This document shows positions 43,645-52,580 of a stretch of DNA of 64,000 nt, in pieces. The translations under genes and the position numbers were made by a program. The notes beneath the pieces are model-generated. The model saw only the letters and a program-made list of their open reading frames with translations, searched no databases and was not told where the DNA came from. The stretch's first letter is position 1; the number at the start of each line of letters is the position of its first letter. The DNA comes from Clostridiales bacterium. Lineage in GTDB: Bacteria; Bacillota; Clostridia; Lachnospirales; JAQSXR01. The stretch lies in contig JAQSXR010000001.1 in NCBI GenBank assembly GCA_029256575.1, forward strand, positions 1 to 64,000, written 5' to 3'.

Positions 43645-44739
43645 ATGAAAAAATCGCAAAGGTTTGTATTGGAGTTAAGCAAAAATGTTGGTAGGATACT
43701 TTTTATAATAACTACTGTTACAGTACTAATTCTTGTTGGTGCGTGGGCATATAAATTTGGCTATCGCATCATGGAAGAAAAAGTTAAGGTAGTAGATGTT
43801 ATTAAGGAATATGAAGTTGATATTCCAAAGGGAGCACCTCTAAAGCAAATTGCAAAGCTTCTAAAAGAACAAGATTTAATTGAAAGTGAATTTATATTTA
43901 CTGTTAAAGTTCGTTTATCGGAATACAACGGTAAATTTAGATATGGCAAGTATAATATTTTGAATAATATGTCAGAAGAAGATATAATGCAGCTTCTAGC
44001 GACTGAAGGTGAAAAGCGTTCAACCGTTAGAATAACAATACCAGAAGGATTAACGATTGCAGAAATTGGTGCGATATTTGAGGAAAAGGGATTGTTTACT
44101 GCTGATGAATTTATACAAGCTACAGAAGAAGGAACTTTTAGTTATAAAATATTGAATACATTAGTTACAGATAATGATAGAAAATTTAGGCTTCAAGGTT
44201 ATTTGAGTCCAAATACGTATGACTTCTTTGAAGAATCAACGGCAACTGAAGTAGTTGAGAAGCTTACATCAGAAACGGATTCTTTCTGGACTGATGAGAG
44301 CTATGAAAAAGCGAAAAATTCTGGGTATTCCGTAGATGAAATAATGATTATTGCTTCATTAATTGAAAAAGAAGGAACGAGTGACGCAGAAGATAGAGCA
44401 AATATAGCGGGTGTTATATATAATAGACTTAAAGCAGGAATGATATTGCAAATTGATGCATCAGTTGTTTATGCATACGCATTAAATGGTGAAAAAATTG
44501 CTGAGAATGGTCAAGTATTATTTGAGCATCTAGAAATAGATTCTCCATATAACACTTATAAGTATAGTGGGTTACCAATAGGTCCAGTTACCAACCCAGG
44601 TAAAACTGCTATCAATGCAGCTTTAAACCCAATTCAACACGATTATTATTATTATGTATATAATCCAGCGACAGGAAAACATGAATTTAATAAGACATTA
44701 GAAGAGCACAATAATGCAATTAATCGTATACGTGGTTAA
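43645..44739 (+). CDS. mltG: Endolytic murein transglycosylase MltG
   Basis: The 364-residue protein cuts nascent glycan strands at the membrane. It has a short cytoplasmic start, a TM helix (about 15-35), a LysM-like part (about 50-130, PKGAPLKQIAKLLKEQ and ITIPEGLTIAEIGAIFEEKG) and the YceG catalytic domain with LQGYLSPNTYDF, the catalytic Glu in IASLIEKEG (near 242) and YKYSGLPIGPVTNPG. Length is normal. In Bacillus the homologue YrrL is in the same gene block. A strong terminator follows 20 bases after the stop. Confidence 0.94.
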   Translation: MKKSQRFVLELSKNVGRILFIITTVTVLILVGAWAYKFGYRIMEEKVKVVDVIKEYEVDIPKGAPLKQIAKLLKEQDLIESEFIFTVKVRLSEYNGKFRYGKYNILNNMSEEDIMQLLATEGEKRSTVRITIPEGLTIAEIGAIFEEKGLFTADEFIQATEEGTFSYKILNTLVTDNDRKFRLQGYLSPNTYDFFEESTATEVVEKLTSETDSFWTDESYEKAKNSGYSVDEIMIIASLIEKEGTSDAEDRANIAGVIYNRLKAGMILQIDASVVYAYALNGEKIAENGQVLFEHLEIDSPYNTYKYSGLPIGPVTNPGKTAINAALNPIQHDYYYYVYNPATGKHEFNKTLEEHNNAINRIRG

Positions 44740-44758
44740 TTGATATAATGATAAATAT

Positions 44759-44820
44759 AAGTCTATTACTCACTTCTATTGCGCTAATAAATGTGCAATG
44801 AAAGGCGTAATAGACTTTTT
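44759..44820 (+). terminator. mltG terminator
   Basis: AAGTCTATTA (44759-44768) pairs with TAATAGACTT (44808-44817), with TTGCGC/GTGCAA pairing inside, and T residues follow to 44820. Confidence 0.85.
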
Positions 44821-44843
44821 CATGGAATAGGAGGAACAAATAT

Positions 44844-46061
44844 ATGAAACCAGAATTATTGATACCTGCAGGGAATTTAGAAGCACTAAAAACGGCAATT
44901 ATGTATGGAGCAGATGCAGTTTATATTGGTGGAGAAATGTATGGACTTAGAGCAAAGGCAAAAAACTTTTCAATAGAACAAATGAAAGAAGGTATTGAAT
45001 TTGCTCACCAAAACAATGCGAAAGTATATGTTACAGCAAATATAATTGCTCATAATAGTGATTTGGATGGTGTTAAAGAATATTTTAAGGAGTTAAATAC
45101 CATTAAACCAGATGCTTTGATAATTGCGGATCCTGGTGTATTAGATCTTGCAAATGAATTTGCACCGGATATAGAGAAGCATATAAGCACACAAGCCAAT
45201 AATACGAATTACATGGGATTTAAGTTCTGGGGTAAATTAGGAGCGAAAAGAATTGTTGCAGCGAGAGAACTTTCTTTAGCTGAGATCAAGGAAATTAAAG
45301 AAAATATACCAGAAGATCTTGAAATTGAGGCGTTTATACATGGCGCAATGTGCATTTCTTACTCAGGACGTTGCCTATTAAGTAGTTATTTTACAGGAAG
45401 AGATGCAAACCAAGGGGAATGCACACATTCTTGTCGATGGAAATACAATGTAGTAGAGGAAAAAAGACCTGGAGAATACATGCCTATTTATGAAAATGAA
45501 AGAGGCACATATATATTCAATTCAAAGGACTTATGTATGATAGAATATATTCCTGAAATGGTTGAAGCCGGTATAGATAGCTTCAAAATTGAAGGTAGAA
45601 TGAAAACATTACTTTATGTAGCAACAGTTGCGAGAACATATAGAAAAGCAATTGATGATTATTTGAAAGACCCATTATTATATGAGCAAAATAAACCTAT
45701 ATATAGAGAAGAAATAGCAAACTGCACTTACAGACAATTTACCACAGGTTTTTATTTTGGTAAAGCAGGTGATGATACCTTGATTTACGATGAAAACACA
45801 TATATAAGAGAATATATTTACCTAGGTAAAGTTGAAAGATTTGATGACCTTGGAAGAGCAGTTATTGAACAACGAAACAAATTCTCGGTTGGTGAAGAAA
45901 TTGAAATCATGAAGAAAACAGGTGAGGATATAAAAGTTATAGTTGAGGGTATCTGGGATAAGGATGGAAATGAAATAGATTCCGCTCCACATCCAAAGCA
46001 AGAGCTCCATATAAAATTAAGTATAATGCCAGAAGAGTTTGATTTGATACGAAAGAAGTAA
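44844..46061 (+). CDS. Peptidase U32 family protein, TrhP-like (tRNA hydroxylation)
   Basis: The 405-residue protein belongs to the U32 family. It starts PELLIPAGNLEALKTAIMYGADAVYIGG, has the U32 signature EAFIHGAMCISYSGRCLLSSY near 162-182 with conserved Cys, and CTHSCRWKY that provides further Cys for an Fe-S cluster. Bacterial TrhP (YrrN/YrrO in Bacillus, YegQ in E. coli) makes 5-hydroxyuridine at tRNA position 34; the next gene is the methyltransferase that acts on that product, which supports this role. AGGAGG precedes the ATG. The old name protease is probably wrong. Confidence 0.88.
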   Translation: MKPELLIPAGNLEALKTAIMYGADAVYIGGEMYGLRAKAKNFSIEQMKEGIEFAHQNNAKVYVTANIIAHNSDLDGVKEYFKELNTIKPDALIIADPGVLDLANEFAPDIEKHISTQANNTNYMGFKFWGKLGAKRIVAARELSLAEIKEIKENIPEDLEIEAFIHGAMCISYSGRCLLSSYFTGRDANQGECTHSCRWKYNVVEEKRPGEYMPIYENERGTYIFNSKDLCMIEYIPEMVEAGIDSFKIEGRMKTLLYVATVARTYRKAIDDYLKDPLLYEQNKPIYREEIANCTYRQFTTGFYFGKAGDDTLIYDENTYIREYIYLGKVERFDDLGRAVIEQRNKFSVGEEIEIMKKTGEDIKVIVEGIWDKDGNEIDSAPHPKQELHIKLSIMPEEFDLIRKK

Positions 46062-46091
46062 CTTTAAGTAATTGCATAGAAGGAGATAGCT

Positions 46092-46742
46092 ATGATTGTT
46101 AACGAGCAGATAACAGCATATATTAATTCGCTAGAACCAGAGCAAAGTAAGCAACTTAGCGAAATGAGGGTGTATGCAAGAGAGAATTTTATTCCTATAT
46201 TAAAAATGGAAACACAAAGTTTATTAGAAGTAACGCTTATCATGAATAAGCCTAAAAATATACTCGAAATTGGTACTGCAATTGGTTATTCAAGCATATT
46301 AATGAGTGGTTGTATTAGTGAGGATACTAGGATTACGACGATAGAACGTAGTAAACCTATGATTGAACAAGCAACTAAGAATATTAAATTAGCTGGTAAA
46401 GAAGAGCAGATTTCCTTGCTACAAGGTGATGCAACTGATATTCTCCAACAACTAGTAGAAGAAGATAGAAAATATGATTTTATATTTATGGATGCTGCAA
46501 AAGGCCAATATATAACGTTTTTTGAACCTTGTATGAAAATGTTAATGAAAGAGGGGACTCTTTTTTCCGATAACGTATTACAAGAAGGAGAAGTGGCACA
46601 ATCTAGATATGGAATTTCTCGAAGAAACAGGACAATTCATGCAAGAATGAGAGAATATCTTTGGGAAATTAAACATAATAAAGAACTAAGTACATCTATT
46701 ATTACCATTGGAGATGGTGTAGCTATAAGTATAAAAAAATAA
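46092..46742 (+). CDS. trmR: tRNA 5-hydroxyuridine methyltransferase TrmR-like
   Basis: The 216-residue SAM enzyme has NILEIGTAIGYSSILM (about 57-72) for SAM, TIERSKPMIEQA, a catalytic metal-binding DFIFMDAAKGQY and FSDNVL. This is the COMT-like O-methyltransferase family; YrrM (TrmR) of Bacillus methylates ho5U34 to mo5U34. It lies 30 bases after the U32 gene that should make ho5U, so the two probably work in series. AAGGAGAT precedes the ATG. Confidence 0.9.
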   Translation: MIVNEQITAYINSLEPEQSKQLSEMRVYARENFIPILKMETQSLLEVTLIMNKPKNILEIGTAIGYSSILMSGCISEDTRITTIERSKPMIEQATKNIKLAGKEEQISLLQGDATDILQQLVEEDRKYDFIFMDAAKGQYITFFEPCMKMLMKEGTLFSDNVLQEGEVAQSRYGISRRNRTIHARMREYLWEIKHNKELSTSIITIGDGVAISIKK

Positions 46743-46761
46743 TTTTGATGGCGGGTGACCT

Positions 46762-47457
46762 ATGGGAAATATCACAATGACTAGAGGTAAAGTTATTAAA
46801 TTAATATTGTTTATTATCGTACTGTCATGCTTAGTTGTTGCAGGCATACAAGTAGTACCAGTATTGCTTGAATTGATTAAAGACCCAGATTCTATAAGAA
46901 CAAAGTTAGAGAGTTATGGGGCGCTTGCACCTTTGGTATACGTGATAATTCAAATTTTACAAGTAATTTTTGTTGTAATACCTGCTGATATATTGACAGT
47001 TTGTGCGGGGTATGTTTTTGGAATACCACTTGCAGTTGTTTTATCTTTATGTGGATTATTATTTGGATCTATGTCAGCATTTTATATGGCTCGGTTTTTC
47101 GGAAGGAATTTTGTAAAGAGTATTATTAAAAAAGATAAATTGGATCGAATTAATAATGTAATAAATTCTTCAAAGGGCTCTGTTGGGTTATTTCTAATAT
47201 GTATGATACCACTAGTTCCTAAGGATTTATTGATGTACGTTTCAGGTATTACTCCAATAAAAGAAAGAAGACTGTTTCCAGTATATCTAATTTCAAGAAT
47301 TCCTGGTGTAATTGTTGGAGCATCGATTGGAGCGAATACACATGATAAAGATTATAAGGGTATAATGTTATCATTAATCGGGTTAGTAGGATTAGTTATT
47401 GTTACGTATTTACTTAATAAGTTATATCACGAAAAGCACAAAAAAAGACAAAAATAA
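46762..47457 (+). CDS. VTT-domain (TVP38/DedA-type) membrane protein
   Basis: The 231-residue protein has an N-terminal TM helix (about 12-32), then LESYGALAPLVYVIIQILQVIFVVIPADILTVCAGYVFG, the VTT (SNARE-associated) core, and LCGLLFGSMSAFYMARFFG. The family includes lipid scramblases and flippases such as DedA; the true substrate here is unknown. The last codons form the left arm of a hairpin terminator. It follows trmR after 19 bases with a weak GGCGGGTG ribosome site and is probably the last gene of that operon. Confidence 0.88.
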   Translation: MGNITMTRGKVIKLILFIIVLSCLVVAGIQVVPVLLELIKDPDSIRTKLESYGALAPLVYVIIQILQVIFVVIPADILTVCAGYVFGIPLAVVLSLCGLLFGSMSAFYMARFFGRNFVKSIIKKDKLDRINNVINSSKGSVGLFLICMIPLVPKDLLMYVSGITPIKERRLFPVYLISRIPGVIVGASIGANTHDKDYKGIMLSLIGLVGLVIVTYLLNKLYHEKHKKRQK

Positions 47458-47472
47458 ATTTTGTCTTTTTTT
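47442..47472. terminator. Bidirectional terminator between convergent genes
   Basis: AAAAAGACAAAA (47442-47453) and TTTTGTCTTTTT (47459-47470) form a perfect 12-bp stem. The left arm is inside the last codons and stop of the VTT gene; the run on each strand serves one of the convergent genes. Confidence 0.88.
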
Positions 47473-47476
47473 ATCT

Positions 47477-48343
47477 TTATTTTGATGAATTCTTTCTAAT
47501 ATATCGAATTACTTCATTGCCAGCTTTAGCACCTTCATAAACGGCTTTTGATATCTGAAGTAATCCACCGGTACAGTCTCCGGCGGCATAAAGACCAGGT
47601 ACGTTGGTGGCCATATTTTCATTTACTACAATTTTATTTCCATCCGTTAATGCACCGATTTTTTTTGCAAGTGCAGTACTACCGGCTACTCCGATAGCAA
47701 TAAAAAGACCAGAAATAGTAAGTACACTATTATCGCTAAAGATTACTTTATCTAGTAAATCAGCACCTTCCAATGCTTCAATTGCATTGGTATTCACAAG
47801 GATACCTTCTGGAACGGTTACGCCAGGTTCCTTCCCGTTTGTAAGTAAGGTAACAGACTTAGAAGTTGGTAATAATTCTAAGGCTTCATGAACTGCATAC
47901 TCTCCCTCGCCAAGAACAGCAACATCTTTACCTCTGTAAAAAAATGCATCGCAGACTGCACAATAGCTTACTCCACTACCTTCAAATTCTTTCAAGCCTT
48001 TAATCTTAGGGGCTAAACGAGAAGTTCCAGTTGCTATTACAACACTATCTGCAGTGTATTCTTTATCCTTAGTTTGAATGGTTAACTTACCATCATAAGA
48101 AATTCCAAGAACCTCGTCCTTTATCACGGTTGCACCTATTCTAAGCGCTTGTGAAATTCCCTCATCGATCAAGCTTTGACCAGATATCGGTTGCTCAAAA
48201 CCATAATAATTTTCAATTTCTTTTGCTTTACCTAATGCACCATGATCTTTTCCTATAATAATAGTTTCAATTCCTGCTCTAGTTGTATATAAGGCCGTTG
48301 AAATGCCCGCTGGTCCATTTCCGATGATGACGACTCTTGACAT
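47477..48343 (-). CDS. Thioredoxin-reductase-like flavoprotein, atypical NADPH site
   Basis: The 288-residue flavoenzyme has the FAD motif VVIIGNGPAGISTALY (4-19), the redox pair in YCAVCDAFF (CxxC) and the C-terminal FAD motif GLYAAGDCTGG. The second nucleotide site reads LGEGEYAVHEA, and the HRRxxxR motif that binds the NADPH phosphate is replaced by TLLTNGKEP. It may use NADH, ferredoxin or another donor, as do the ferredoxin-dependent clostridial flavin thioredoxin reductases (family knowledge; not proven here). It is transcribed away from the arsR-arsP unit. Confidence 0.82.
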   Translation of the reverse strand: MSRVVIIGNGPAGISTALYTTRAGIETIIIGKDHGALGKAKEIENYYGFEQPISGQSLIDEGISQALRIGATVIKDEVLGISYDGKLTIQTKDKEYTADSVVIATGTSRLAPKIKGLKEFEGSGVSYCAVCDAFFYRGKDVAVLGEGEYAVHEALELLPTSKSVTLLTNGKEPGVTVPEGILVNTNAIEALEGADLLDKVIFSDNSVLTISGLFIAIGVAGSTALAKKIGALTDGNKIVVNENMATNVPGLYAAGDCTGGLLQISKAVYEGAKAGNEVIRYIRKNSSK

Positions 48344-48514
48344 TTTAACTCACTCACTTTCCTTTTGATCTAAGTTAATTATAACAAAATTGCATTTACT
48401 AGTATGTGATTAAATCACGATTTTAATTAGCAATTTAATGATACTTTAGCTTGACATGCGATATAATAAACTTTAACATGCTTTATAGATGCTTATGAAT
48501 AAGAGGTGGATTCT

Positions 48515-48826
48515 ATGAATGAAAATTATAATGAATATGCAGTATGGTTTAAAGCACTAGCTGATCCGAATCGACTTGTAATTATAGATTATTTGGTAGA
48601 AGGTGAATTGTGTGCATGTAAAATTCTCGAGCAATTACAGATATCACAGTCAACGCTATCTTATCATATGAAGATTTTGAGTGAAAGTAATATTATAAAT
48701 GCACGTAAAGAGGGTAAATGGATGCATTACTCTTTGAATAAAAATAGATTCGAAGAGCTAAAAAGAGTTCTCGATATTTTTATTGAAGATGGAGCGAATA
48801 AGCCAACGGTGTGTTTGTGTAATTAA
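48515..48826 (+). CDS. arsR: ArsR-family metalloid-responsive repressor (first)
   Basis: The 103-residue winged-helix repressor has WFKALADPNRLVIIDYLVEGELCACKILEQL, where ELCAC is the C-x-C As(III)-binding motif of the alpha-3 site, and ISQSTLSYHMKILSESNII as recognition helix. Cys are also at the end (VCLCN). As(III) or MAs(III) should release it from DNA. GAGGTGG decides for ATG 48515 over GTG 48506. A terminator-like hairpin lies after it, before the arsP promoter. Confidence 0.92.
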   Translation: MNENYNEYAVWFKALADPNRLVIIDYLVEGELCACKILEQLQISQSTLSYHMKILSESNIINARKEGKWMHYSLNKNRFEELKRVLDIFIEDGANKPTVCLCN

Positions 48827-48839
48827 AAGAAGGTATTAT

Positions 48840-48873
48840 ATATCAAGACTTTAAAAGTTTTGATATTTTTTTT
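48840..48873 (+). terminator. Terminator between arsR and arsP
   Basis: ATATCAAGACTT pairs with AAGTTTTGATAT (one wobble pair) and eight T residues follow. The arsP promoter begins about ten bases later. Confidence 0.85.
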
Positions 48874-48882
48874 ATGGACATA

Positions 48883-48938
48883 TTGACATTTATCGATATG
48901 ACGCATATAATTAAATATAGATTGATGAATATCGATAT
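48883..48938 (+). promoter_or_regulatory. arsP promoter and repeated ATCGATAT sites
   Basis: TTGACA (48883-48888), 17 bases, TATAAT (48906-48911). ATCGATAT occurs between the boxes (48892-48899) and again downstream (48931-48938); ATATAGAT just before the second copy forms an imperfect dyad with it. These look like ArsR half sites of the kind seen at the next arsR gene. Confidence 0.7.
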
Positions 48939-48957
48939 ATGAAAAGGAAGGTGCTAC

Positions 48958-49962
48958 ATGAAATCAATTTGGTTCTTTTTTCAAAATCAGATTCTTGCTA
49001 TGAAATGGTTGAATGTAATAATTGGTAAGGGATTATCTGCATTAGGTCTTGATATCACTTCAAGAGTAGGAAGTAGTTTACAGTTTTTTATTTATGATAC
49101 AGTTAAGATACTGATTTTATTATCGGTATTAATATTTGTAATATCTTATATTCAAAGCTTTTTTCCACCGGAAAGAACAAAAAAGATTTTGGGTAGGTTT
49201 CATGGTGTACGAGCAAACATATTAAGTGCACTGCTAGGAACAGTTACACCATTCTGTAGTTGTTCATCCATACCTTTATTTATAGGGTTTACAAATGCAG
49301 GATTGCCACTTGGGGTAACTTTTTCATTCTTGATTTCTTCTCCACTTGTTGATTTAGGGGCTCTTATATTGTTAATGAGCATCTTTGGTGCTAAGATTGC
49401 GATTGCATATGTAGTTGTCGGTCTTATACTTGCGGTTATTGGAGGAACAATAATTGAAAAGTTAAAAATGGAAGAATACGTTGAGAAATTTATAAGTAAA
49501 GCAAATACGGTAGATATTGAAACACCAGATTTATCAAAAAAAGAAAGAATGACGTATGCTTTTGAGCAAGTACAATTTACAGTAAAAAAAGTATTTCTAT
49601 ATATTCTTGTAGGAGTTGGTATCGGAGCTTTAATTCATAATTGGATTCCAGAAGAGGTAATACAAAGTATACTAGGAGAAAAAAATCCTTTTTCAGTATT
49701 AATAGCAACAGTTGTTGGGACTCCGATGTATGCAGATATATTTGGAACAATTCCAATTGCAGAAGCTCTATTTGCGAAAGGGATTGGAGTTGGAACAATA
49801 CTTGCATTTATGATGAGCGTAACGGCACTCAGTTTACCATCCATTATTCTACTTAAGAGAGTGGTCAAACCCAAACTATTAATTACGTTTATCTCTATAG
49901 TTATAGGAGGTATTATTATAATCGGTTATGTATTTAATGCTTTTAGTTTTTTATTAGTATAG
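48958..49962 (+). CDS. arsP: ArsP-like organoarsenical permease
   Basis: The 334-residue membrane protein has about eight TM helices and belongs to the DUF318/ArsP family. VTPFCSCSSIPLFIG holds the Cys100/Cys102 pair typical of ArsP, and LISSPLVDLGALILL and VVGTPMYADIFGTIPIAEAL are the two conserved inner repeats. Campylobacter ArsP exports trivalent organoarsenicals such as MAs(III) and roxarsone(III). The link to arsR upstream and a thiol protein downstream supports that. AAGGAAGG precedes the ATG. Zn or Cu efflux, as for SO_0444-type proteins, is an alternative. Confidence 0.87.
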   Translation: MKSIWFFFQNQILAMKWLNVIIGKGLSALGLDITSRVGSSLQFFIYDTVKILILLSVLIFVISYIQSFFPPERTKKILGRFHGVRANILSALLGTVTPFCSCSSIPLFIGFTNAGLPLGVTFSFLISSPLVDLGALILLMSIFGAKIAIAYVVVGLILAVIGGTIIEKLKMEEYVEKFISKANTVDIETPDLSKKERMTYAFEQVQFTVKKVFLYILVGVGIGALIHNWIPEEVIQSILGEKNPFSVLIATVVGTPMYADIFGTIPIAEALFAKGIGVGTILAFMMSVTALSLPSIILLKRVVKPKLLITFISIVIGGIIIIGYVFNAFSFLLV

Positions 49963-50030
49963 CAAATTAATTAAGTTTGTTCTAATTTAGGTATTAACAA
50001 ATAAAGATAATATATAGGAGGAAAGAAGAA

Positions 50031-50279
50031 ATGGAATTAATAATTAAAGTGTTAGGATCGGGCTGTAAAAATTGCATTACCCTAACAGAGAATGTTCATA
50101 CAGCATTAAGTGAAATGAACTTAGAAGCGACTGTTGTTAAAGTTACAGAATTATCAGAGATAGTTGGATATGGGGTTATGTCAACACCCGCCATTGTTGT
50201 GAATGAAAAAGTTGTATCATATGGTAGAGTATTAAAACCAAAAGAAATTATTAAAATTCTTGAAAAGGTCGTTAATTAA
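50031..50279 (+). CDS. Small thioredoxin-like redox protein (MTH895 type)
   Basis: The 82-residue protein has a minimal thioredoxin fold: IKVLGSGCKNCITL with the Cys12-x-x-Cys15 pair, and MSTPAIVVNEKVV with the cis-Pro. It is the MTH895 or redox-active disulfide protein 2 type that often stands beside ArsP/DUF318 permeases. It may hand thiol-bound metalloid to the permease or reduce its Cys. GGAGGAAAG precedes the ATG. A terminator follows. Confidence 0.9.
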   Translation: MELIIKVLGSGCKNCITLTENVHTALSEMNLEATVVKVTELSEIVGYGVMSTPAIVVNEKVVSYGRVLKPKEIIKILEKVVN

Positions 50280-50531
50280 TTCTTTACACCGAAGCTTCTA
50301 ATAAGATTTTTTGAAGGTATTGAATATAAATAATAACACGAGCAAACCTTGAAGGCAATTAATTGCCTTGAAGGTTTTTTCTTTCGCTTAATTTATGCAG
50401 TATATAGATAAAGGAAGAAAAGTTAACGGGATAAATTCTAATTTTATAAATTTGGTGGTATTATAGCTAGAATTTTATTTCTCGCTTTCCATTGAATATT
50501 AATAGTAATATAGCACATAATAATAAACATA
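50280..50531. other. Intergenic region with terminator
   Basis: Apart from the arsP-operon terminator at 50344-50380 this stretch is AT-rich and shows no gene or RNA that I recognise. The promoter of the second arsR begins at 50532. Confidence 0.5.
50344..50380 (+). terminator. arsP-operon terminator
   Basis: AAACCTTGAAGGCAATT pairs with AATTGCCTTGAAGGTTT (17 bp, one mismatch) with no extra loop bases, followed by TTT. Confidence 0.85.
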
Positions 50532-50584
50532 TTGACAACTATCTATATCTAACATATAATTACATATAGATAAGTATCTATATG
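50532..50584 (+). promoter_or_regulatory. Promoter and ArsR-type operator of the second arsR gene
   Basis: TTGACA (50532-50537), 17 bases, TATAAT (50555-50560). A perfect 9-bp dyad CATATAGAT-AAGT-ATCTATATG (50563-50571, 50576-50584) lies over the expected transcription start, and ATCTATAT is also found between -35 and -10 (50541-50548). Confidence 0.82.
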
Positions 50585-50621
50585 CTGTAAAAACTGCAGA
50601 AAGAAATTTGAGGTGAATAGA

Positions 50622-50945
50622 ATGGATTCTCATATAGATTATGTACCAATTTTTAAAGCATTAGCAGATGATACAAGATTGAAAATCATTGAAATATTAT
50701 CCTGCGGGGAAATGTGTGCCTGCGATATTCTGGAATCATTTAAGATAACACAACCAACTCTTTCCTATCATATGAAAATATTAACAGAGTGTGGATTAGT
50801 AAAGTCTAGAAAAGATGGTTCCTGGATAAGATATAGTAATAATACAGAATTAATTATTTTACTAAGTGGATTTTGGAACCATATTACAACCCAACAAGAA
50901 GACTGTATTTGTAAAAATTCAAAGGAGGATTTATTATGCGACTAG
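50622..50945 (+). CDS. arsR: ArsR-family repressor (second)
   Basis: The 107-residue winged-helix protein has IFKALADDTRLKIIEILSCGEMCACDILESF with the C-x-C arsenite motif, ITQPTLSYHMKILTECGLV, and another Cys pair near the end (DCICKN). GAGGTG supports ATG 50622 over GTG 50613. Its promoter holds a strong ATATAGAT dyad, so autorepression is likely. Its last ten bases overlap the flavoprotein gene, so both are translated from one mRNA. Confidence 0.92.
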   Translation: MDSHIDYVPIFKALADDTRLKIIEILSCGEMCACDILESFKITQPTLSYHMKILTECGLVKSRKDGSWIRYSNNTELIILLSGFWNHITTQQEDCICKNSKEDLLCD

Positions 50946-52567
50946 TAATAATTGGTGCAGTAGCTGCAGGAACATCAGCGGCAGCAAAGGCGAGAAGAAA
51001 CGATGAAGATGCTCAAATAGTGATTTATGAAAAAGATAGTTTTATCTCATATTCCGGTTGTGGAATGCCATATTATATTGGGGGAGAAGTTGATAGTGTT
51101 GACGAATTGACCCCGCGTGACCCTAAGTTCTTTAAAGATAAATATAATGTTGATATTTTTACTTTACATGAAGTAATTTCTATCGATACGGAAAATAAAA
51201 CAATTGAAATTAAGAATCTTACAACAGGTGAATTAATTACTGACACTTTTGATAAACTTATTATTGCAACGGGAGCAAGAGCAGTGATACCACCAATAAA
51301 AGGTGTTGATAATGAGTATACTTTTACTTTAAGAAATATAAATGATATGAATAAAATCAAAGCGTATATTGATGTAAAAGATCCTAAATCTGCAGTAATT
51401 ATTGGAACAGGATTTATTGGACTTGAAGTGTGCGAGAACTTAAAGGGCCTTGGAATAGAAGTTACTATGATTGAAAGATTGCCTCAAGTGACTCCGGGTC
51501 TCGATAGTGATATGGCAGTATATGTAAAAGATCATCTTGAAAAAAATGGTATTACTGTATTGACGGGAACTTCTGCTATTGAAATTAATTCGAATTCGGT
51601 AGTATTATCAGATGGAAATTCTATCAATACGGATATGGTCATTATCTCTACAGGAGTTAGACCAAACGCAGAACTTGCCATACAAGCTGGAATTGAAATA
51701 GGTGTATCAGGAGCTATTAAGGTAGATGAGAGAATGGGTACCAATATAGAGGATATCTATGCTTGTGGTGATTGTGCAGAACAATATCATGTAATAACTG
51801 GAAAGCCTGTGTATCGTCCACTAGGATCTACTGCTAATAAGACAGGTAGAATAGCAGGGGATAGCGTAACAGGAGGTAGACTATCATTCAGAGGAGTTCT
51901 AGGAACTGGAATATTTCAAGTATTTGGTATGGCAGTTGCACAAACAGGATTATCAGAACGTGAGGCTCTAGAACTTGGATATAATGTTCAAGTATGCCAT
52001 AATATTAAGCCAAATAAACCTGAATATATGGGTGGTAGGGAAATGATAATTAAGGGCATAGCGGATAAGGACACTGGAAGGCTCCTAGGTGTTCAAATAG
52101 TAGGGGCTGAGGGTGTTGATAAGAGAATTGATGTATTTGTAACGGCAATAACCTATAAAGCGTTGGTAGATGATTTGTTTCATCTTGATTTAGCCTATGC
52201 ACCACCTTTTTCAACAACAAAAGATCCAGTTATGTATACGGGTATGATATTAGATAATGCAATTAATCATGGAAGACCTTTGATTCGTGCACAGGAGTTA
52301 GATAATTTAATTGAATCGGGTAATAATTATGTGCTAATCGATGCGAGAGCTACAAATCAATATGATAAAGATCATATCCAAACTGCAGACAATATTCCAC
52401 ATGCAAAATTAAGAGAAGCTGTCAATGAATTAGATAAAGACACAATTGCAATAACATATTGTAATAAAGGAGTTACTGGTAATGCAGCTCAAAATATTTT
52501 GCTAAATAAGGGATTCAAAGAAGTATACAACCTTTCTGGAGGACACAAACAATATAGTAAAAAATAA
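50936..52567 (+). CDS. CoA-disulfide reductase with C-terminal rhodanese domain
   Basis: The 543-residue flavoprotein has FAD motif IIGAVAAGTSAAAKAR (5-20), redox Cys42 in SYSGCGMPYYIGG, the NAD(P)H loop AVIIGTGFIGLEVCENL and a C-terminal rhodanese domain with the persulfide Cys509 in TYCNKGVTGNAA. Such fusions (CoADR-RHD) reduce CoA disulfide, CoA persulfide or polysulfide. In an arsR unit it may keep thiols reduced or use arsenic-thiol products. AAGGAGG within the arsR gene marks the start. A short hairpin (52581-52602) follows. Confidence 0.92.
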   Translation: MRLVIIGAVAAGTSAAAKARRNDEDAQIVIYEKDSFISYSGCGMPYYIGGEVDSVDELTPRDPKFFKDKYNVDIFTLHEVISIDTENKTIEIKNLTTGELITDTFDKLIIATGARAVIPPIKGVDNEYTFTLRNINDMNKIKAYIDVKDPKSAVIIGTGFIGLEVCENLKGLGIEVTMIERLPQVTPGLDSDMAVYVKDHLEKNGITVLTGTSAIEINSNSVVLSDGNSINTDMVIISTGVRPNAELAIQAGIEIGVSGAIKVDERMGTNIEDIYACGDCAEQYHVITGKPVYRPLGSTANKTGRIAGDSVTGGRLSFRGVLGTGIFQVFGMAVAQTGLSEREALELGYNVQVCHNIKPNKPEYMGGREMIIKGIADKDTGRLLGVQIVGAEGVDKRIDVFVTAITYKALVDDLFHLDLAYAPPFSTTKDPVMYTGMILDNAINHGRPLIRAQELDNLIESGNNYVLIDARATNQYDKDHIQTADNIPHAKLREAVNELDKDTIAITYCNKGVTGNAAQNILLNKGFKEVYNLSGGHKQYSKK

Positions 52568-52580
52568 ATTATTTCGATTG

